Below, in pieces: positions 8,725 to 17,556 of a stretch of 64,000 nucleotides of DNA. The notes below the pieces were generated by a model that worked only from the letters and a program-made list of their open reading frames with translations, did not search any database and was not told the origin of the DNA. Both the position numbers and the translations under genes were made by a program. The number at the start of each line of letters is the position of its first letter. Positions within the stretch are counted from its first letter, which is position 1. Location of the stretch: contig CALXBN010000006.1 in NCBI GenBank assembly GCA_944386555.1, positions 1 through 64,000 of the forward strand, read 5' to 3'. This DNA comes from an uncultured Ruthenibacterium sp. Its GTDB lineage: Bacteria; Bacillota; Clostridia; Oscillospirales; Ruminococcaceae.

Positions 8725-10092
8725 ATGACACACTCAAAATCAATTATGTCAATTTTGTGCCCCGTTTTGCTCTGTATATCTGTTTTGGCCGGGTGCAGCG
8801 CACGGCAGGCGGACGGCAGCGCCCTTGTGATCTGCGTGGAAAGCCACAATGCCGTGTTCTACACAGACTTGGCCGAGCTGTACACCTTGCGTTATCCCAA
8901 TCGAGCAATCGAATTTGTAACGCTTCCCAGCTTGGGCGGTCCCTCTGAAACCATCTCGCCCGATGACCGGGAGGCCGCCCTGCTGCAGGTGCGCACCCAG
9001 GTGATGTCCGGCCGCGGGCCCGACCTGTTTTTGCTGGACAACGCCTTTTTAGACTACAACATCGTTCAGGGCGGCAGCCCCCTGTTCCCGGAGCTGGACA
9101 AGAGCATGGCCGCCGGCGTGTTCGCCGACTGGAACACCATCTGGGCCGAGAGCGAAGCGGGCCTTCCGGCGGACTACATCGCTCCCCTGCTGGAGGCCGG
9201 GCAGCTGGAGGGGGGACAGTACCTGCTGCCCCTCTCCTGCGATGTGTACGCCCTTCTGATGGACGGCGAGCGCTGGGCGGAGGCCGCGCCGCCCACAACG
9301 GACTTCGCCGCCTGGGCCGACTGGCTGACCCGGGCCTGCGGCGGCTGGGCCTGGGCCGGCAGCACCTCGACGGCCGGCGAGCCCTTCCTGGCGGGGGCCG
9401 GGCTGCCCACGGTGGATGTGGCCACAGGGGAAGTGCGGATGACCACCGAGCTCCTGGCCGACCGGCTGGCGGCCTTGGAGGCCACCACCGCCATGGATGC
9501 GCCCTGGGCGGGCGTACCGGTGCCGGCGGGTTTTTCCCAGTGGCCCTGGCGGGATCACGGCCTGTGGCTGGGAGGGCTGACGGGTGTTTTCACGAACGGG
9601 GACGTGCTGAACACACCCCTGCAGGCTGTGGCGGTGCCCGCCCACGACAGCGGCCTGGCGGCCTATATGCACACCTGGGCCGGGGTGCGGGCCAACAGCA
9701 CCCGCAAGCAGGAAGCCTGGGATTTTGTGCGCCTGCTGCTGGAAACAGGCGTGCAGACGGGCGAGGGCATTGAGGAAAACCCCGGCCAGTGGTTCGGTCA
9801 GCTGGGCCTGGCAGCGCTGCCCGTTCGGGCGGGGTGCTGGGAGGGGTACTTTGTCCAGGAGATGTCCCGCAACTACTCACAACAGAAAAAGCCGCCCCGG
9901 GAGCTGGTTGCGGCCAACAGCCGGCAACTGGCGGCCCTGGTCGAAGAAATCACCGTGGGGGCCCGGTACACACCCCGGCTGCGGGAGCTGGCGGACGCGA
10001 TAATGCGCAATGCCCGCCTGCCCAACGCGGTTTCCGCCACCCAGGCTGCCGAGGAGGCCATGGCCGAGTGGGGGCGGTATCTGGACGAATAA
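8725..10092 (+). CDS. Extracellular solute-binding lipoprotein, orphan
   Basis: A 455-residue predicted lipoprotein with signal peptide ending in the lipobox LAGC near residue 25. The mature part looks like a family 1 extracellular solute-binding protein: an early VICVES strand, a conserved RTQVMSGRGPDLFLLD stretch, and a C-terminal half with N-x-P-L-Q-A-V-A-V-P, typical of sugar or peptide binding proteins. ATG 8725 has AGGAG ten bases upstream; an in-frame GTG nine bases earlier overlaps that site. No permease or ATPase lies nearby. It shares the RTQ-MSGRGPDLFL block and overall plan with 29678-30973, so the two are paralogues. Ligand unknown. Confidence 0.85.
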   Translation: MTHSKSIMSILCPVLLCISVLAGCSARQADGSALVICVESHNAVFYTDLAELYTLRYPNRAIEFVTLPSLGGPSETISPDDREAALLQVRTQVMSGRGPDLFLLDNAFLDYNIVQGGSPLFPELDKSMAAGVFADWNTIWAESEAGLPADYIAPLLEAGQLEGGQYLLPLSCDVYALLMDGERWAEAAPPTTDFAAWADWLTRACGGWAWAGSTSTAGEPFLAGAGLPTVDVATGEVRMTTELLADRLAALEATTAMDAPWAGVPVPAGFSQWPWRDHGLWLGGLTGVFTNGDVLNTPLQAVAVPAHDSGLAAYMHTWAGVRANSTRKQEAWDFVRLLLETGVQTGEGIEENPGQWFGQLGLAALPVRAGCWEGYFVQEMSRNYSQQKKPPRELVAANSRQLAALVEEITVGARYTPRLRELADAIMRNARLPNAVSATQAAEEAMAEWGRYLDE

Positions 10093-10097
10093 ACGGC

Positions 10098-10136
10098 AAA
10101 GCGCGCGGCAGCCCCAAAGGGCGCCGCGCGCTTTTT
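10098..10136 (+). terminator. Intrinsic terminator after the lipoprotein
   Basis: AAAGCGCGCGGC paired with GCCGCGCGCTTT, then T5. Its A/T flanks could also stop the convergent gene. Confidence 0.85.
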
Positions 10137-10155
10137 GATTCGGATGGCGGGGCTT

Positions 10156-11022
10156 TTACCCGGCAAACAGGCCGCACACCAGGCCGGCGCACACGCCCAC
10201 GGCGTACAGCAGGGCCACGATGAACAGGTTCTGCTTCAGGCTTTTGTTCACCCGGAACAGCACCGCCAGGCCCACACCCGCCGAAGTGCACAGGCCGGCC
10301 ACCGCCCCGGCAAAGGACAGCTGGCCGCCCACGAACAGCTGGGTGATGAGCACACTGGCCACACAGTTTGGCACCAGGCCGATCAGCCCGGCCAGGAAGG
10401 GCTGCACCGGCCCAGCCTGGGCCAGCAGCGCACCGATGGCATCTTCTCCCACCAGTTCTACCACCAGGTTCAGGGCAAAACCGAAGGCGATGATGTACAA
10501 AAAGATGTGCACCGTGTGCTTGACGGCCGCCAGCAGGATGCCGTCGGATTCCTCGTGCTCATGGCAGTCCACATCGGCACTGCGGCCGCTGTAGCCGCCC
10601 CGTACCGATGCGGGGATCCACCGGCGCAGGGGGAAGTCCACACAGAATCCCACCGCCAGCGCCACCGCCAGCTTCACGCCCATCAGGGCCAGCAGGCTGT
10701 CCCAGCTGCCGGGTTCGGCGATCATCAGCGGGATGGCCTCGTCGCTGGTGGTGAGGAACACAGCCAGCAGCGTACCCAGCGTGATGACCTTGCTGCCATA
10801 GAAATTGGCCGCCATGGCGGAAAAGCCGCACTGGGGAAAGCAGCCCAGCAGGGCCGCAGGCACAAACCCCAGCCGCCCGCCGCCGGCCAGCACCCGTTCA
10901 ATGGATTCGGAGTGGCGGTGTTCAACATATTCAATGACCCAGTACGCCGCAAACAGGAACGGCAGCATGGGGATGCCGTCCTCCAGCGCATGGGCCAGTG
11001 CATGCAACAGAATATCCATCAT
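10156..11022 (-). CDS. Putative 10-TM heavy-metal/manganese exporter (ArsP_2-like)
   Basis: A 288-residue polytopic protein of the family annotated as putative manganese transporter or 10-TM heavy-metal exporter (PF11449-like). Signature segments are LGCFPQCGFSAMAANFY, GTLLAVFLTTSDEA(I)P and, in the second half, GLIGLVPNCVASVLITQLF, which form the two inverted halves with the P-Q/N-C-G and T-S-D-E motifs. A His/acid-rich loop (DCHEHEES) lies in the middle and may bind metal. The start is one of two adjacent ATGs after AAGAGAGGT. I looked for a yybP-ykoY manganese riboswitch upstream and did not see one. The transported metal is not established by sequence. Confidence 0.8.
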   Translation of the reverse strand: MMDILLHALAHALEDGIPMLPFLFAAYWVIEYVEHRHSESIERVLAGGGRLGFVPAALLGCFPQCGFSAMAANFYGSKVITLGTLLAVFLTTSDEAIPLMIAEPGSWDSLLALMGVKLAVALAVGFCVDFPLRRWIPASVRGGYSGRSADVDCHEHEESDGILLAAVKHTVHIFLYIIAFGFALNLVVELVGEDAIGALLAQAGPVQPFLAGLIGLVPNCVASVLITQLFVGGQLSFAGAVAGLCTSAGVGLAVLFRVNKSLKQNLFIVALLYAVGVCAGLVCGLFAG

Positions 11023-11093
11023 ACCTCTCTTGTTTCAAAATTGCACACTGATCTGCGCGCCCGTTCCGGGCCCAGCAGGCCGGCAGCAAATAT

Positions 11094-11122
11094 ACTATAC
11101 CGCGCCGGGAGGATTTTTGCAA
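11094..11122 (-). promoter_or_regulatory. Promoter of the 10-TM exporter
   Basis: On the minus strand TTGCAA, 17 bases, TATAGT; leader about 65 bases. Confidence 0.55.
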
Positions 11123-11311
11123 GTTTTTTGTATTTTTTGCCCTTCCGCCCGGTAAATTCCTTTCATGCCCCTTGCATAGGCGGCCTGCGGGATGATATGA
11201 TAAAGAGGAAGCAGCGGGCCTTCGGCCGCCGGCGCACACTGCGCGCCGCGGCAGAGGGCACTGACTTTTGCCTTGTCATCCGATATCAAATACCAAAGGA
11301 GTTTTGTACCC

Positions 11312-12823
11312 ATGCGTGGCATCTATTCATCCGTCACCGACATCCGCCGCAAAGTGTTTACCGAGGTGGCCCGTCTGGCCTATGAGGGCGGCGGGTATGA
11401 TCAGCTGGAGCGCCTGCCCTACAAAATCCTGCCCGGAGAGGTGGGCACCTATCGTGAGAGTATTTTCTTGGAGCGGGCTATCATCGGCGAGCGGCTGCGC
11501 CTGGCCATCGGCATGCCGCTGCGCAATATGTCCGAGCACGCTCCCCTGGCCGATGGCATTGACGAGGCCACTGTGGCCGAAAAATACTACGAGCCGCCGC
11601 TGATCAATGTGATCCGCTTTGCATGCAACGCCTGCCCGGAGAAAAGCTATCATGTCACCGACCTGTGCCAGGGCTGCCTGGCCCATCCCTGCGTGGAGGT
11701 GTGCCCCAAAAAAGCGGTGTCCATCCAGCACGGCAAAAGTGTGATTGACCAGGAAAAGTGCGTCAAGTGCGGCCAGTGCGCCAACGCCTGCCCCTACGGC
11801 GCCATCAACAAAATCGAGCGCCCCTGCGCCAAAGCCTGCGGTATGGACGCCATTGGCTCGGACGAATACGGACGTGCCACCATCGACCAGGAAAAATGCG
11901 TATCCTGCGGCATGTGCCTGGTGAACTGCCCCTTCGGCGCCATTGCCGACAAAAGCCAGATCTTCCAGGTAATCCAGTCCATCAACCAGGGGGATCGGGT
12001 AATCGCCGCGGTAGCGCCCGCCTTTGTAGGCCAATTCGGCCCGCAAATGACAACTGCCAAATTGCGCAACGCAATGAAGCTGCTGGGCTTTGACAACGTA
12101 GTGGAAGTGGCCGTCGGCGCTGACCTGTGCACCATTGAGGAAGCAAAGGACTTCATGCGTGAAGTGCCGGAAAAACAGCCTTTCATGGCCACCAGCTGCT
12201 GCCCCGCGTGGAGCGTAATGGCCAAAAAGCTGTTCCCGCAGTTTGCCCCTTATATCAGCATGGCCCTGACACCCATGGTGCTGACAGCCCGCCTGATCAA
12301 AAAGCAGCACCCCGGCTGCAAAGTCGTGTTCATCGGCCCCTGCTCGGCCAAGAAACTGGAGGCCAGCCGCCGCAGCATTCGCAGCGATGTGGACTTTGTG
12401 CTGACATTTGAAGAAGTGATGGGTATGTTTGCCGCCAAAGCCGTAAAATTCAGCGAAATTGCCGAAGGGGACGAGCCCACCGAAGCCACTGCCGACGGCC
12501 GCGGGTTTGCCGTGAGCGGTGGCGTGGCCCAGGCCGTGGTGAACTCCATTAAGAAAATGGACCCGAACCGCGAGGTAAAAGTGATGGCCGCCCAGGGCCT
12601 GGCCGAGTGCCGCAAAATGCTGCAGCTGGCCAAAACCGGAAAGCTGGACGGCTACCTGCTGGAAGGCATGGCCTGCCCCGGCGGCTGCGTGGCCGGCGCA
12701 GGTACCATTGCCAGCCCCGTGAAAGCAGCTGCCTCGGTGAACAAGTACAAAGCCAGCGCCCCGCTGAAAGTGTCGGTGGACAGCCCTTATGAGATCACCC
12801 TGAGCCTTCTGCACGACGAATGA
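11312..12823 (+). CDS. Monomeric [FeFe]-hydrogenase, group B-like
   Basis: A 503-residue iron-sulfur enzyme interconverting protons and H2 with ferredoxin. An N-terminal region of about 100 residues is followed by clustered [4Fe-4S] motifs (CxxC around CNACPEKS and CQGCLAHPCVEVCP, then CVKCGQCANACP and CVSCGMCLVNCP) and the H-cluster domain. The H-cluster motifs read TSCCPAW, GPCSAKK and EGMACPGGCVAGAG; the TSCCPA form and the missing accessory subunits point to group B rather than classical group A enzymes. ATG 11312 follows AAAGGAG by ten bases; an upstream in-frame ATG is less likely. No HydEFG maturases are in the window. Confidence 0.9.
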   Translation: MRGIYSSVTDIRRKVFTEVARLAYEGGGYDQLERLPYKILPGEVGTYRESIFLERAIIGERLRLAIGMPLRNMSEHAPLADGIDEATVAEKYYEPPLINVIRFACNACPEKSYHVTDLCQGCLAHPCVEVCPKKAVSIQHGKSVIDQEKCVKCGQCANACPYGAINKIERPCAKACGMDAIGSDEYGRATIDQEKCVSCGMCLVNCPFGAIADKSQIFQVIQSINQGDRVIAAVAPAFVGQFGPQMTTAKLRNAMKLLGFDNVVEVAVGADLCTIEEAKDFMREVPEKQPFMATSCCPAWSVMAKKLFPQFAPYISMALTPMVLTARLIKKQHPGCKVVFIGPCSAKKLEASRRSIRSDVDFVLTFEEVMGMFAAKAVKFSEIAEGDEPTEATADGRGFAVSGGVAQAVVNSIKKMDPNREVKVMAAQGLAECRKMLQLAKTGKLDGYLLEGMACPGGCVAGAGTIASPVKAAASVNKYKASAPLKVSVDSPYEITLSLLHDE

Positions 12824-12840
12824 TTCCGGCCGGACGTATA

Positions 12841-12875
12841 AACAGCCGCGCACCCTGCAGGGTGCGCGGCTGTTT
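12841..12875 (+). terminator. Intrinsic terminator between convergent genes
   Basis: AACAGCCGCGCACCC stem with a TGCA loop, then TTTGTGTTTTG. It serves the hydrogenase, perhaps also the convergent SGNH gene. Confidence 0.8.
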
Positions 12876-12910
12876 GTGTTTTGTCTGTTCCGGCCGGGTG
12901 CGGGCCGCCC

Positions 12911-13918
12911 TCAGGTATAGGGGCCTTCCTCCACATATACCAGGTTGGCAGGGCTGTACACCGTATGGGTGCGCAGGTAATCCAGCCAGATATTGTACCC
13001 TTCACCGCTGGACAGATGCAGGCCGTCATAACCGGCCAGATCTTCCCGCAGATAACCCTCGCTGTCGGCCAGGGCCTCGTGTGTATCCACATAATACAGC
13101 CCCCGGTTGGCAGCTTCCCAGGCGATGCGGTTATTCAGGGTATGGATGCGCGTCAGCGAGTAATTGCTGTCCGTTTCCGCTTTTTCTTTTGCAGGCGGTG
13201 TGATTCCCATTACATACACCGGCACCCCGGGGAAAGTGGCCGTGATCTTGTCCATCAATTGCGTATAATAGTGCATAAAACCGTCGTCATCCATGGTCTG
13301 GATGGCATTGGTGGCGATCAGCATGTACACTTTGCCCGGTGTCTCCCCGCTGATATCCGTCCACACGTGTTCGGTCTCGCGCTGGGTGGGGCAGTCTCGG
13401 TTCAGTATGCCTGCGCCGTCGTTCAAAAAGAACTGCGGGCTGGCGCCCCGGGCCGAATAAAAGATGGCCGAACCCGGCTCGCTGAGGGGTTTATACAGGG
13501 CAAAGCCCTCGATCAGGCTGTCGCCCAAAAACAGGGCGTCCCGAAAATATTCCAGGCTGACTTTGCCGTTCTGGGGCACCGCAAGCATCTGCATCACCTG
13601 GGCCAGGGGCACATCGGCGTTTACGGTTCGCGGCAGCACCTGATTGGTGTTCCACGCCTCCTCTGCCGTGTCGGCCGGCTGTCCGGCACCGCTGTCGGAC
13701 ACAGTGCTGTCCGAAGGCGGGGCGCTGGCTGAAGACGCAGGTGCGCCCAGGCTGAGCGCAGGCAGCGTAAACACCGGCTGCCCGTGGAACAGCTTGACCA
13801 CGGCATAACTGTTGGCAAACAGCAGGCCCACGATCACCACGGACAGGCAGGCCTGTGCCAGCAGGGTGTGCTTGCGGCGATGCTTGGATTGTTCTCTCAT
13901 GCGCTGATAATTAGCCAA
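12911..13918 (-). CDS. Membrane-anchored SGNH/GDSL-like hydrolase (second of pair)
   Basis: A 335-residue type II membrane protein: short basic cytoplasmic tail, one TM helix (about residues 22-40), a Ser/Ala-rich linker, then an extracytoplasmic SGNH-hydrolase-like domain. The GDS block is FLGDSLIEGF, the Gly/Asn block is near MLIATNAI, and the His block is DGLHLSSGEGY. Such domains often deacylate cell-wall or exopolysaccharide. No ATG fits the ribosome binding site: GGAGG with an 8-base gap points to a TTG at 13918, whereas the first ATG at 13900 lies too far away. It follows the paralogue 13954-15357 by 35 bases, surely in one operon. Substrate unknown. Confidence 0.8.
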   Translation of the reverse strand: MANYQRMREQSKHRRKHTLLAQACLSVVIVGLLFANSYAVVKLFHGQPVFTLPALSLGAPASSASAPPSDSTVSDSGAGQPADTAEEAWNTNQVLPRTVNADVPLAQVMQMLAVPQNGKVSLEYFRDALFLGDSLIEGFALYKPLSEPGSAIFYSARGASPQFFLNDGAGILNRDCPTQRETEHVWTDISGETPGKVYMLIATNAIQTMDDDGFMHYYTQLMDKITATFPGVPVYVMGITPPAKEKAETDSNYSLTRIHTLNNRIAWEAANRGLYYVDTHEALADSEGYLREDLAGYDGLHLSSGEGYNIWLDYLRTHTVYSPANLVYVEEGPYT

Positions 13919-13953
13919 AATGCGTTCCTCCGGATTGGGGTAAGTGATAAGGC

Positions 13954-15357
13954 TTACTGGGCGGCCGGCGCCACATAGCAGGGCGAGCCCGGCAAATAGG
14001 GGTTTTCGGCGCTGTAAGCCGCATGGGTCACCAGGTATTCCCGCCATTGGCCGTACCCTTCGTCATTCAGGTGCAGGCCGTCTTCGGCGGCATATTCACT
14101 GCGCAGCGCACCGTCTTCACCGGCAAAAACACTGTACAGATCCAAATAATGCATATCCCGCTGGGCAGCCATCAGGGCCAGCTGCTCGTTCAGGTTCTGG
14201 ATGCGCTGGGCGGAAAAGCCCTCGTCTTCGGCGGACACCGACGATGACACCGGCAAAATGGATTCCACATAAAACACCGTACCGGCGGGCAAAGTCTGCT
14301 GCAGCAGGTCCAGCAGGTCGCCATAGTATTTCAAAAAGCCCTCATCCTGCATCACGGCCATCGAATTGGTGCCCAGCATAATGTATACTTTTTTCGCATT
14401 TGCGCTGGTGATCACATCCATGGCCTGCACTTGCGCGCCGTTTTCATCGGTAACCGTCCCTTCCAAAAACGTCTGGGGCCCCGCGCCGCTGTAGGCAGCG
14501 AAACTGGCCCCCGGCAGGGAGGATGCGTACACCTGGAAGCCCATGGTCAGGGAATCTCCGATCAGCAGGGCGTCGTCAAAATAACGCATGTCCACCCGGC
14601 CGTTGGCGGGCAGAGCATACAGGGAGGCGGAGAACGGGATGATCACCGGGTTGGCCTGGTACACCGGGCCCACGCTGTCCCCCGCGGCAGCCAGGCTCTG
14701 CTGCAGGCGCTCGGCCTCGGCAGCCTGGGCCGCCGCGCTCTCCGCCGCCAGGCTGGCGGCCTGGGCCGCCCGCTGGGGCGTTTCCAGCAGATAGGTGATC
14801 ACACCGGCCAGCACCAGAATCACCCCAAAGGATGCCACAAAGAACCCTGCGCCGCCGAAAAAGCTGCGCCGGCGGCGGGGCCGGCTGCCCGGGGCCGGGC
14901 GGCGCACATGCTGGGGCTGGGCCGGGCGCTGCGGGCGGCGGGCCGGGGCCGCGTGCTGAGGCGCCCGGGGACGGGTGCCGGACGGGCGGGCCGGGGGGGC
15001 GGACGGCGGCAGGGTGCCTGAGGGAGTGCTGCCCGTGCGGGGCATGCCCGAGGCGATGCCTGCCCGCCGGGGCCCGGCAGAGCGCCGGCCGGGCCGGGGG
15101 GCCGTCTGGCGGGTGCCCGACGGGCGCTGCTGCCGGCTGCCGGCAGCGTGCCCACCTGCCCCCTGCAGCACACCGGCGGAATGCTGCCCGCCGTCCGGGC
15201 GGCGGGCGCCTGTCCGGGCTTTCGTCCCGGCCGGGCGGCCGCCGGCAGGCATATTGAAGGTGACCTGCCGCATACCGCTGCCCGGCTTGTGCCCTGTGCC
15301 ACCGGGCCCGGATGCACCGTTTTCAATCGGCGCCGTATCATAATCAAACAGCTCCAC
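13954..15357 (-). CDS. Membrane-anchored SGNH/GDSL-like hydrolase with long basic cytoplasmic tail
   Basis: A 467-residue paralogue of the next gene. It begins with an unusual cytoplasmic region of about 160 residues very rich in Arg, Pro, Gly and Ala, ending in RPRRRRSFFGG, then one TM helix, a short Ala/Glu coiled-coil-like linker, and an SGNH-like domain with LIGDSLTMGFQ, MLGTNSM and DGLHLNDEGY. GTG 15357 is chosen because AAGGAGG sits 7 bases upstream; an ATG 36 bases earlier has no site. The basic tail could bind nucleic acid, lipid headgroups or a partner protein; that is speculation. A consensus promoter lies just upstream. Confidence 0.8.
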   Translation of the reverse strand: MELFDYDTAPIENGASGPGGTGHKPGSGMRQVTFNMPAGGRPAGTKARTGARRPDGGQHSAGVLQGAGGHAAGSRQQRPSGTRQTAPRPGRRSAGPRRAGIASGMPRTGSTPSGTLPPSAPPARPSGTRPRAPQHAAPARRPQRPAQPQHVRRPAPGSRPRRRRSFFGGAGFFVASFGVILVLAGVITYLLETPQRAAQAASLAAESAAAQAAEAERLQQSLAAAGDSVGPVYQANPVIIPFSASLYALPANGRVDMRYFDDALLIGDSLTMGFQVYASSLPGASFAAYSGAGPQTFLEGTVTDENGAQVQAMDVITSANAKKVYIMLGTNSMAVMQDEGFLKYYGDLLDLLQQTLPAGTVFYVESILPVSSSVSAEDEGFSAQRIQNLNEQLALMAAQRDMHYLDLYSVFAGEDGALRSEYAAEDGLHLNDEGYGQWREYLVTHAAYSAENPYLPGSPCYVAPAAQ

Positions 15358-15404
15358 CCGCCTGCCTCCTTCCCGGCGGGCATAGGCCGCCATGATGTTC
15401 TTTC

Positions 15405-15433
15405 ATTATACCCGTTTTTGCCGGTTTCTTCAA
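15405..15433 (-). promoter_or_regulatory. Promoter of the SGNH operon
   Basis: On the minus strand TTGAAG, 17 bases, TATAAT. Confidence 0.8.
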
Positions 15434-15902
15434 CTGCCCTCCCCGTCGGATTTTGCCATCTGAGCGTGAACGACTTGTAAATTTTTTCTGTCAACCCTTT
15501 TCTGCATTCCACGGCCGCAGGTGTACTGCACTGAAACGGGCAATATATTCCACCGGCTCTTGATGCCGGTGCAAAGCGGGAAACTTCAAAGACACCCTTG
15601 CAACCTGTGAAATATGGGATGAGCCCGGGAGTTCATCGGCACAGCGCCGCAATCGTGATGCGCTTGCAGTGTCGGCGGCAAATGTACAACCCCTTCGGCG
15701 GCAATTTTTCAAAGGGGCGCATGGGGTTCTCTCCCGTGCGGGCACCATCTTTTCACCGGGTGTGCCGCTGCTTCCGGGAATCGTGTCGCCTCAGCCTCCA
15801 TTTCCACAGATCCTGCGCAGTGCCTGCCAAACAGTGTGCATCCTGCACAGATATCTTTGCCCGCGATGGCCCGCTTTCGCTTCCCCGCTTGCACATGCAT
15901 AG
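15434..15902. other. Intergenic stretch of about 470 bases, nothing recognised
   Basis: Between the SGNH promoter and the GAPDH terminator. Open frames on both strands are short, lack ribosome binding sites and have no recognisable composition. I see no repeat or RNA motif. Confidence 0.5.
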
Positions 15903-15933
15903 AAAAACCCCGCCGGTTTTGATCCCGGCGGGG
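15903..15933 (-). terminator. Intrinsic terminator of GAPDH
   Basis: On the minus strand CCCCGCCGG, an 8-base loop, CCGGCGGGG and T5. Confidence 0.9.
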
Positions 15934-15968
15934 AAAGATTTACTGCACAAGCCTTTGCCGATGCGCCA

Positions 15969-16997
15969 TTACAGCTCGGCGAAGTACTTGATGGTGCACA
16001 CCATCTGGCTGGTGTAGCTGTTCTCGTTGTCGTACCAGGAGACGACCTGCACCTGATAGGTGTCATCGTCCAGCTTGGTCACCATGGTCTGGGTGGCATC
16101 GAACAGGGAGCCATAGCGCATGCCGATCACGTCGGAAGAGACGATCTGATCCTCGTTGTAGCCGAAGCTCTCGCTGGCGGCGGCCTTCATGGCGGCGTTG
16201 ATGCTCTCCTTGGTGACATCCTTGCCCTTGACGACGGCTACCAGGATGGTGGTGGAACCGGTGGGCACGGGCACGCGCTGGGCGGAACCGATCAGCTTGC
16301 CGTTCAGCTCGGGAATCACCAGGCCGATGGCCTTGGCAGCGCCGGTGGAGTTGGGCACGATATTCTGGGCACCGGCACGGGCACGGCGCAAATCACCCTT
16401 GCGCTGGGGGCCGTCCAGGATCATCTGGTCGCCGGTATAGGCGTGCACAGTGGTCATGATGCCGCTCTGGATGGGATAGGTGTCGTTCAGGGCTTTGGCC
16501 ATGGGCGCCAGGCAGTTGGTGGTGCAGGAGGCGGCGCTGATGACCTGGTCCTCAGCGGTCAGGGTGTCTTCGTTGACGCTGAACACAATGGTCTTCAGGT
16601 CATTGCCGGCAGGGGCGGAGATAACAACCTTCTTGGCGCCTGCAGCAATGTGGGCCATGCTCTTGTCCTTGCTGGTGTAGAAACCGGTGCACTCCAGCAC
16701 CACATCCACGCCCAGCTCGCCCCAGGGGCAGTCCTTGGCGTCCTTAATGGCGTAGATCTTGATCTCCTTGCCGTCCACAATGATGGAATCATCGGTGGAA
16801 TCGACGGTGTGCTTGCCTTCGCCGATGTGGCCCAGGAAGGAACCCTGCGCGGTGTCATATTTCAGCAGATGGGCCAGCATTTTGGGGCTGGTCAGGTCGT
16901 TGATGGCAACAACCTCGTAGCCCTCGGCCTCGAACATCTGACGGAACGCCAGGCGGCCGATGCGGCCGAAACCATTGATTGCAACTTTTACTGCCAT
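15969..16997 (-). CDS. gapA: Type I glyceraldehyde-3-phosphate dehydrogenase
   Basis: A 342-residue glycolytic enzyme making 1,3-bisphosphoglycerate with NAD and phosphate. The N-terminal Rossmann domain begins [16 protein letters not shown]; the catalytic Cys lies in [29 protein letters not shown] and the C-terminal WYDNENSY are typical. Length is normal. ATG 16997 follows AAGGAGG at 10 bases. It is monocistronic, with its own promoter and strong terminator; phosphoglycerate kinase and triose phosphate isomerase are not adjacent, unlike in many Firmicutes. Confidence 0.97.
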   Translation of the reverse strand: MAVKVAINGFGRIGRLAFRQMFEAEGYEVVAINDLTSPKMLAHLLKYDTAQGSFLGHIGEGKHTVDSTDDSIIVDGKEIKIYAIKDAKDCPWGELGVDVVLECTGFYTSKDKSMAHIAAGAKKVVISAPAGNDLKTIVFSVNEDTLTAEDQVISAASCTTNCLAPMAKALNDTYPIQSGIMTTVHAYTGDQMILDGPQRKGDLRRARAGAQNIVPNSTGAAKAIGLVIPELNGKLIGSAQRVPVPTGSTTILVAVVKGKDVTKESINAAMKAAASESFGYNEDQIVSSDVIGMRYGSLFDATQTMVTKLDDDTYQVQVVSWYDNENSYTSQMVCTIKYFAEL

Positions 16998-17076
16998 AAT
17001 CAAATATCCTCCTTAAATGATCGGGCGCGGGAGGCCACGGGATGCGGCAGCCCACACTGACCTATTGTCTGCAATT

Positions 17077-17105
17077 ATTGTAGCGCAAAAATTGCATTTG
17101 CGCAA
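17077..17105 (-). promoter_or_regulatory. Promoter of GAPDH
   Basis: On the minus strand TTGCGC, 17 bases, TACAAT; leader about 75 bases. Confidence 0.65.
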
Positions 17106-17220
17106 GTGCCTGTGAAAGATTTAACGCGAAAAACGCAAAATTTGTGCTCATTTTACGGTGCCTGTACATACCTGGCCGCACCCGGCGCACACTAACAGGC
17201 AGGAAGGGAGGCGGCCGGCG

Positions 17221-17556
17221 ATGGAGCGCGAAAAGGAAGATGCTTACTGCCGGGTACTGGGCCTGGCAGAACCCTGCGCCGAAAGCCTGTTTACACCGGG
17301 CAGCACTTGTGACAGGCTGTATCTGGCTGCTTATGATGCCCGCAGCCGCCTGGCCGGGCGCCTGGGCACGGATTTTGAGGATAGGGATCTGGAAATCCTG
17401 TGGCAGACGCTGGAAGCCATCCAGCATGCCGTAGCCCGCCGCATGTATGACTGCGGCCGTGCCCGCGAGCGATGGAGGGGCTCCGCCCCCACCAGCGCGG
17501 TCAGGCAATCAGCCAGGCCTCCAGGCGCTCGACAGCCTCCACCAGGGCGAAACTGA
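17221..17556 (+). CDS. Small hypothetical protein
   Basis: A 111-residue protein I do not recognise. ATG follows AAGGGAGG by about 9 bases. The first 75 residues look like a folded helical domain, with LYLAAYDARSRLAGRLG and DLEILWQTLEAIQHAVARRM; the last 35 are Pro/Arg-rich and overlap the 3' end of convergent spoIIR by 56 bases, so the tail is probably not conserved. It is divergent from GAPDH. Confidence 0.5.
   Translation: MEREKEDAYCRVLGLAEPCAESLFTPGSTCDRLYLAAYDARSRLAGRLGTDFEDRDLEILWQTLEAIQHAVARRMYDCGRARERWRGSAPTSAVRQSARPPGARQPPPGRN

Noticed and set aside
11023..11300. yybP-ykoY manganese riboswitch upstream of the 10-TM exporter
   Set aside because: The conserved AGGGGAGUAG and partner strand could not be found on the minus strand.
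15598..16017. Open frame of 139 codons between the SGNH operon and GAPDH
   Set aside because: Overlaps the GAPDH terminator and 3' end, no ribosome binding site, composition random.
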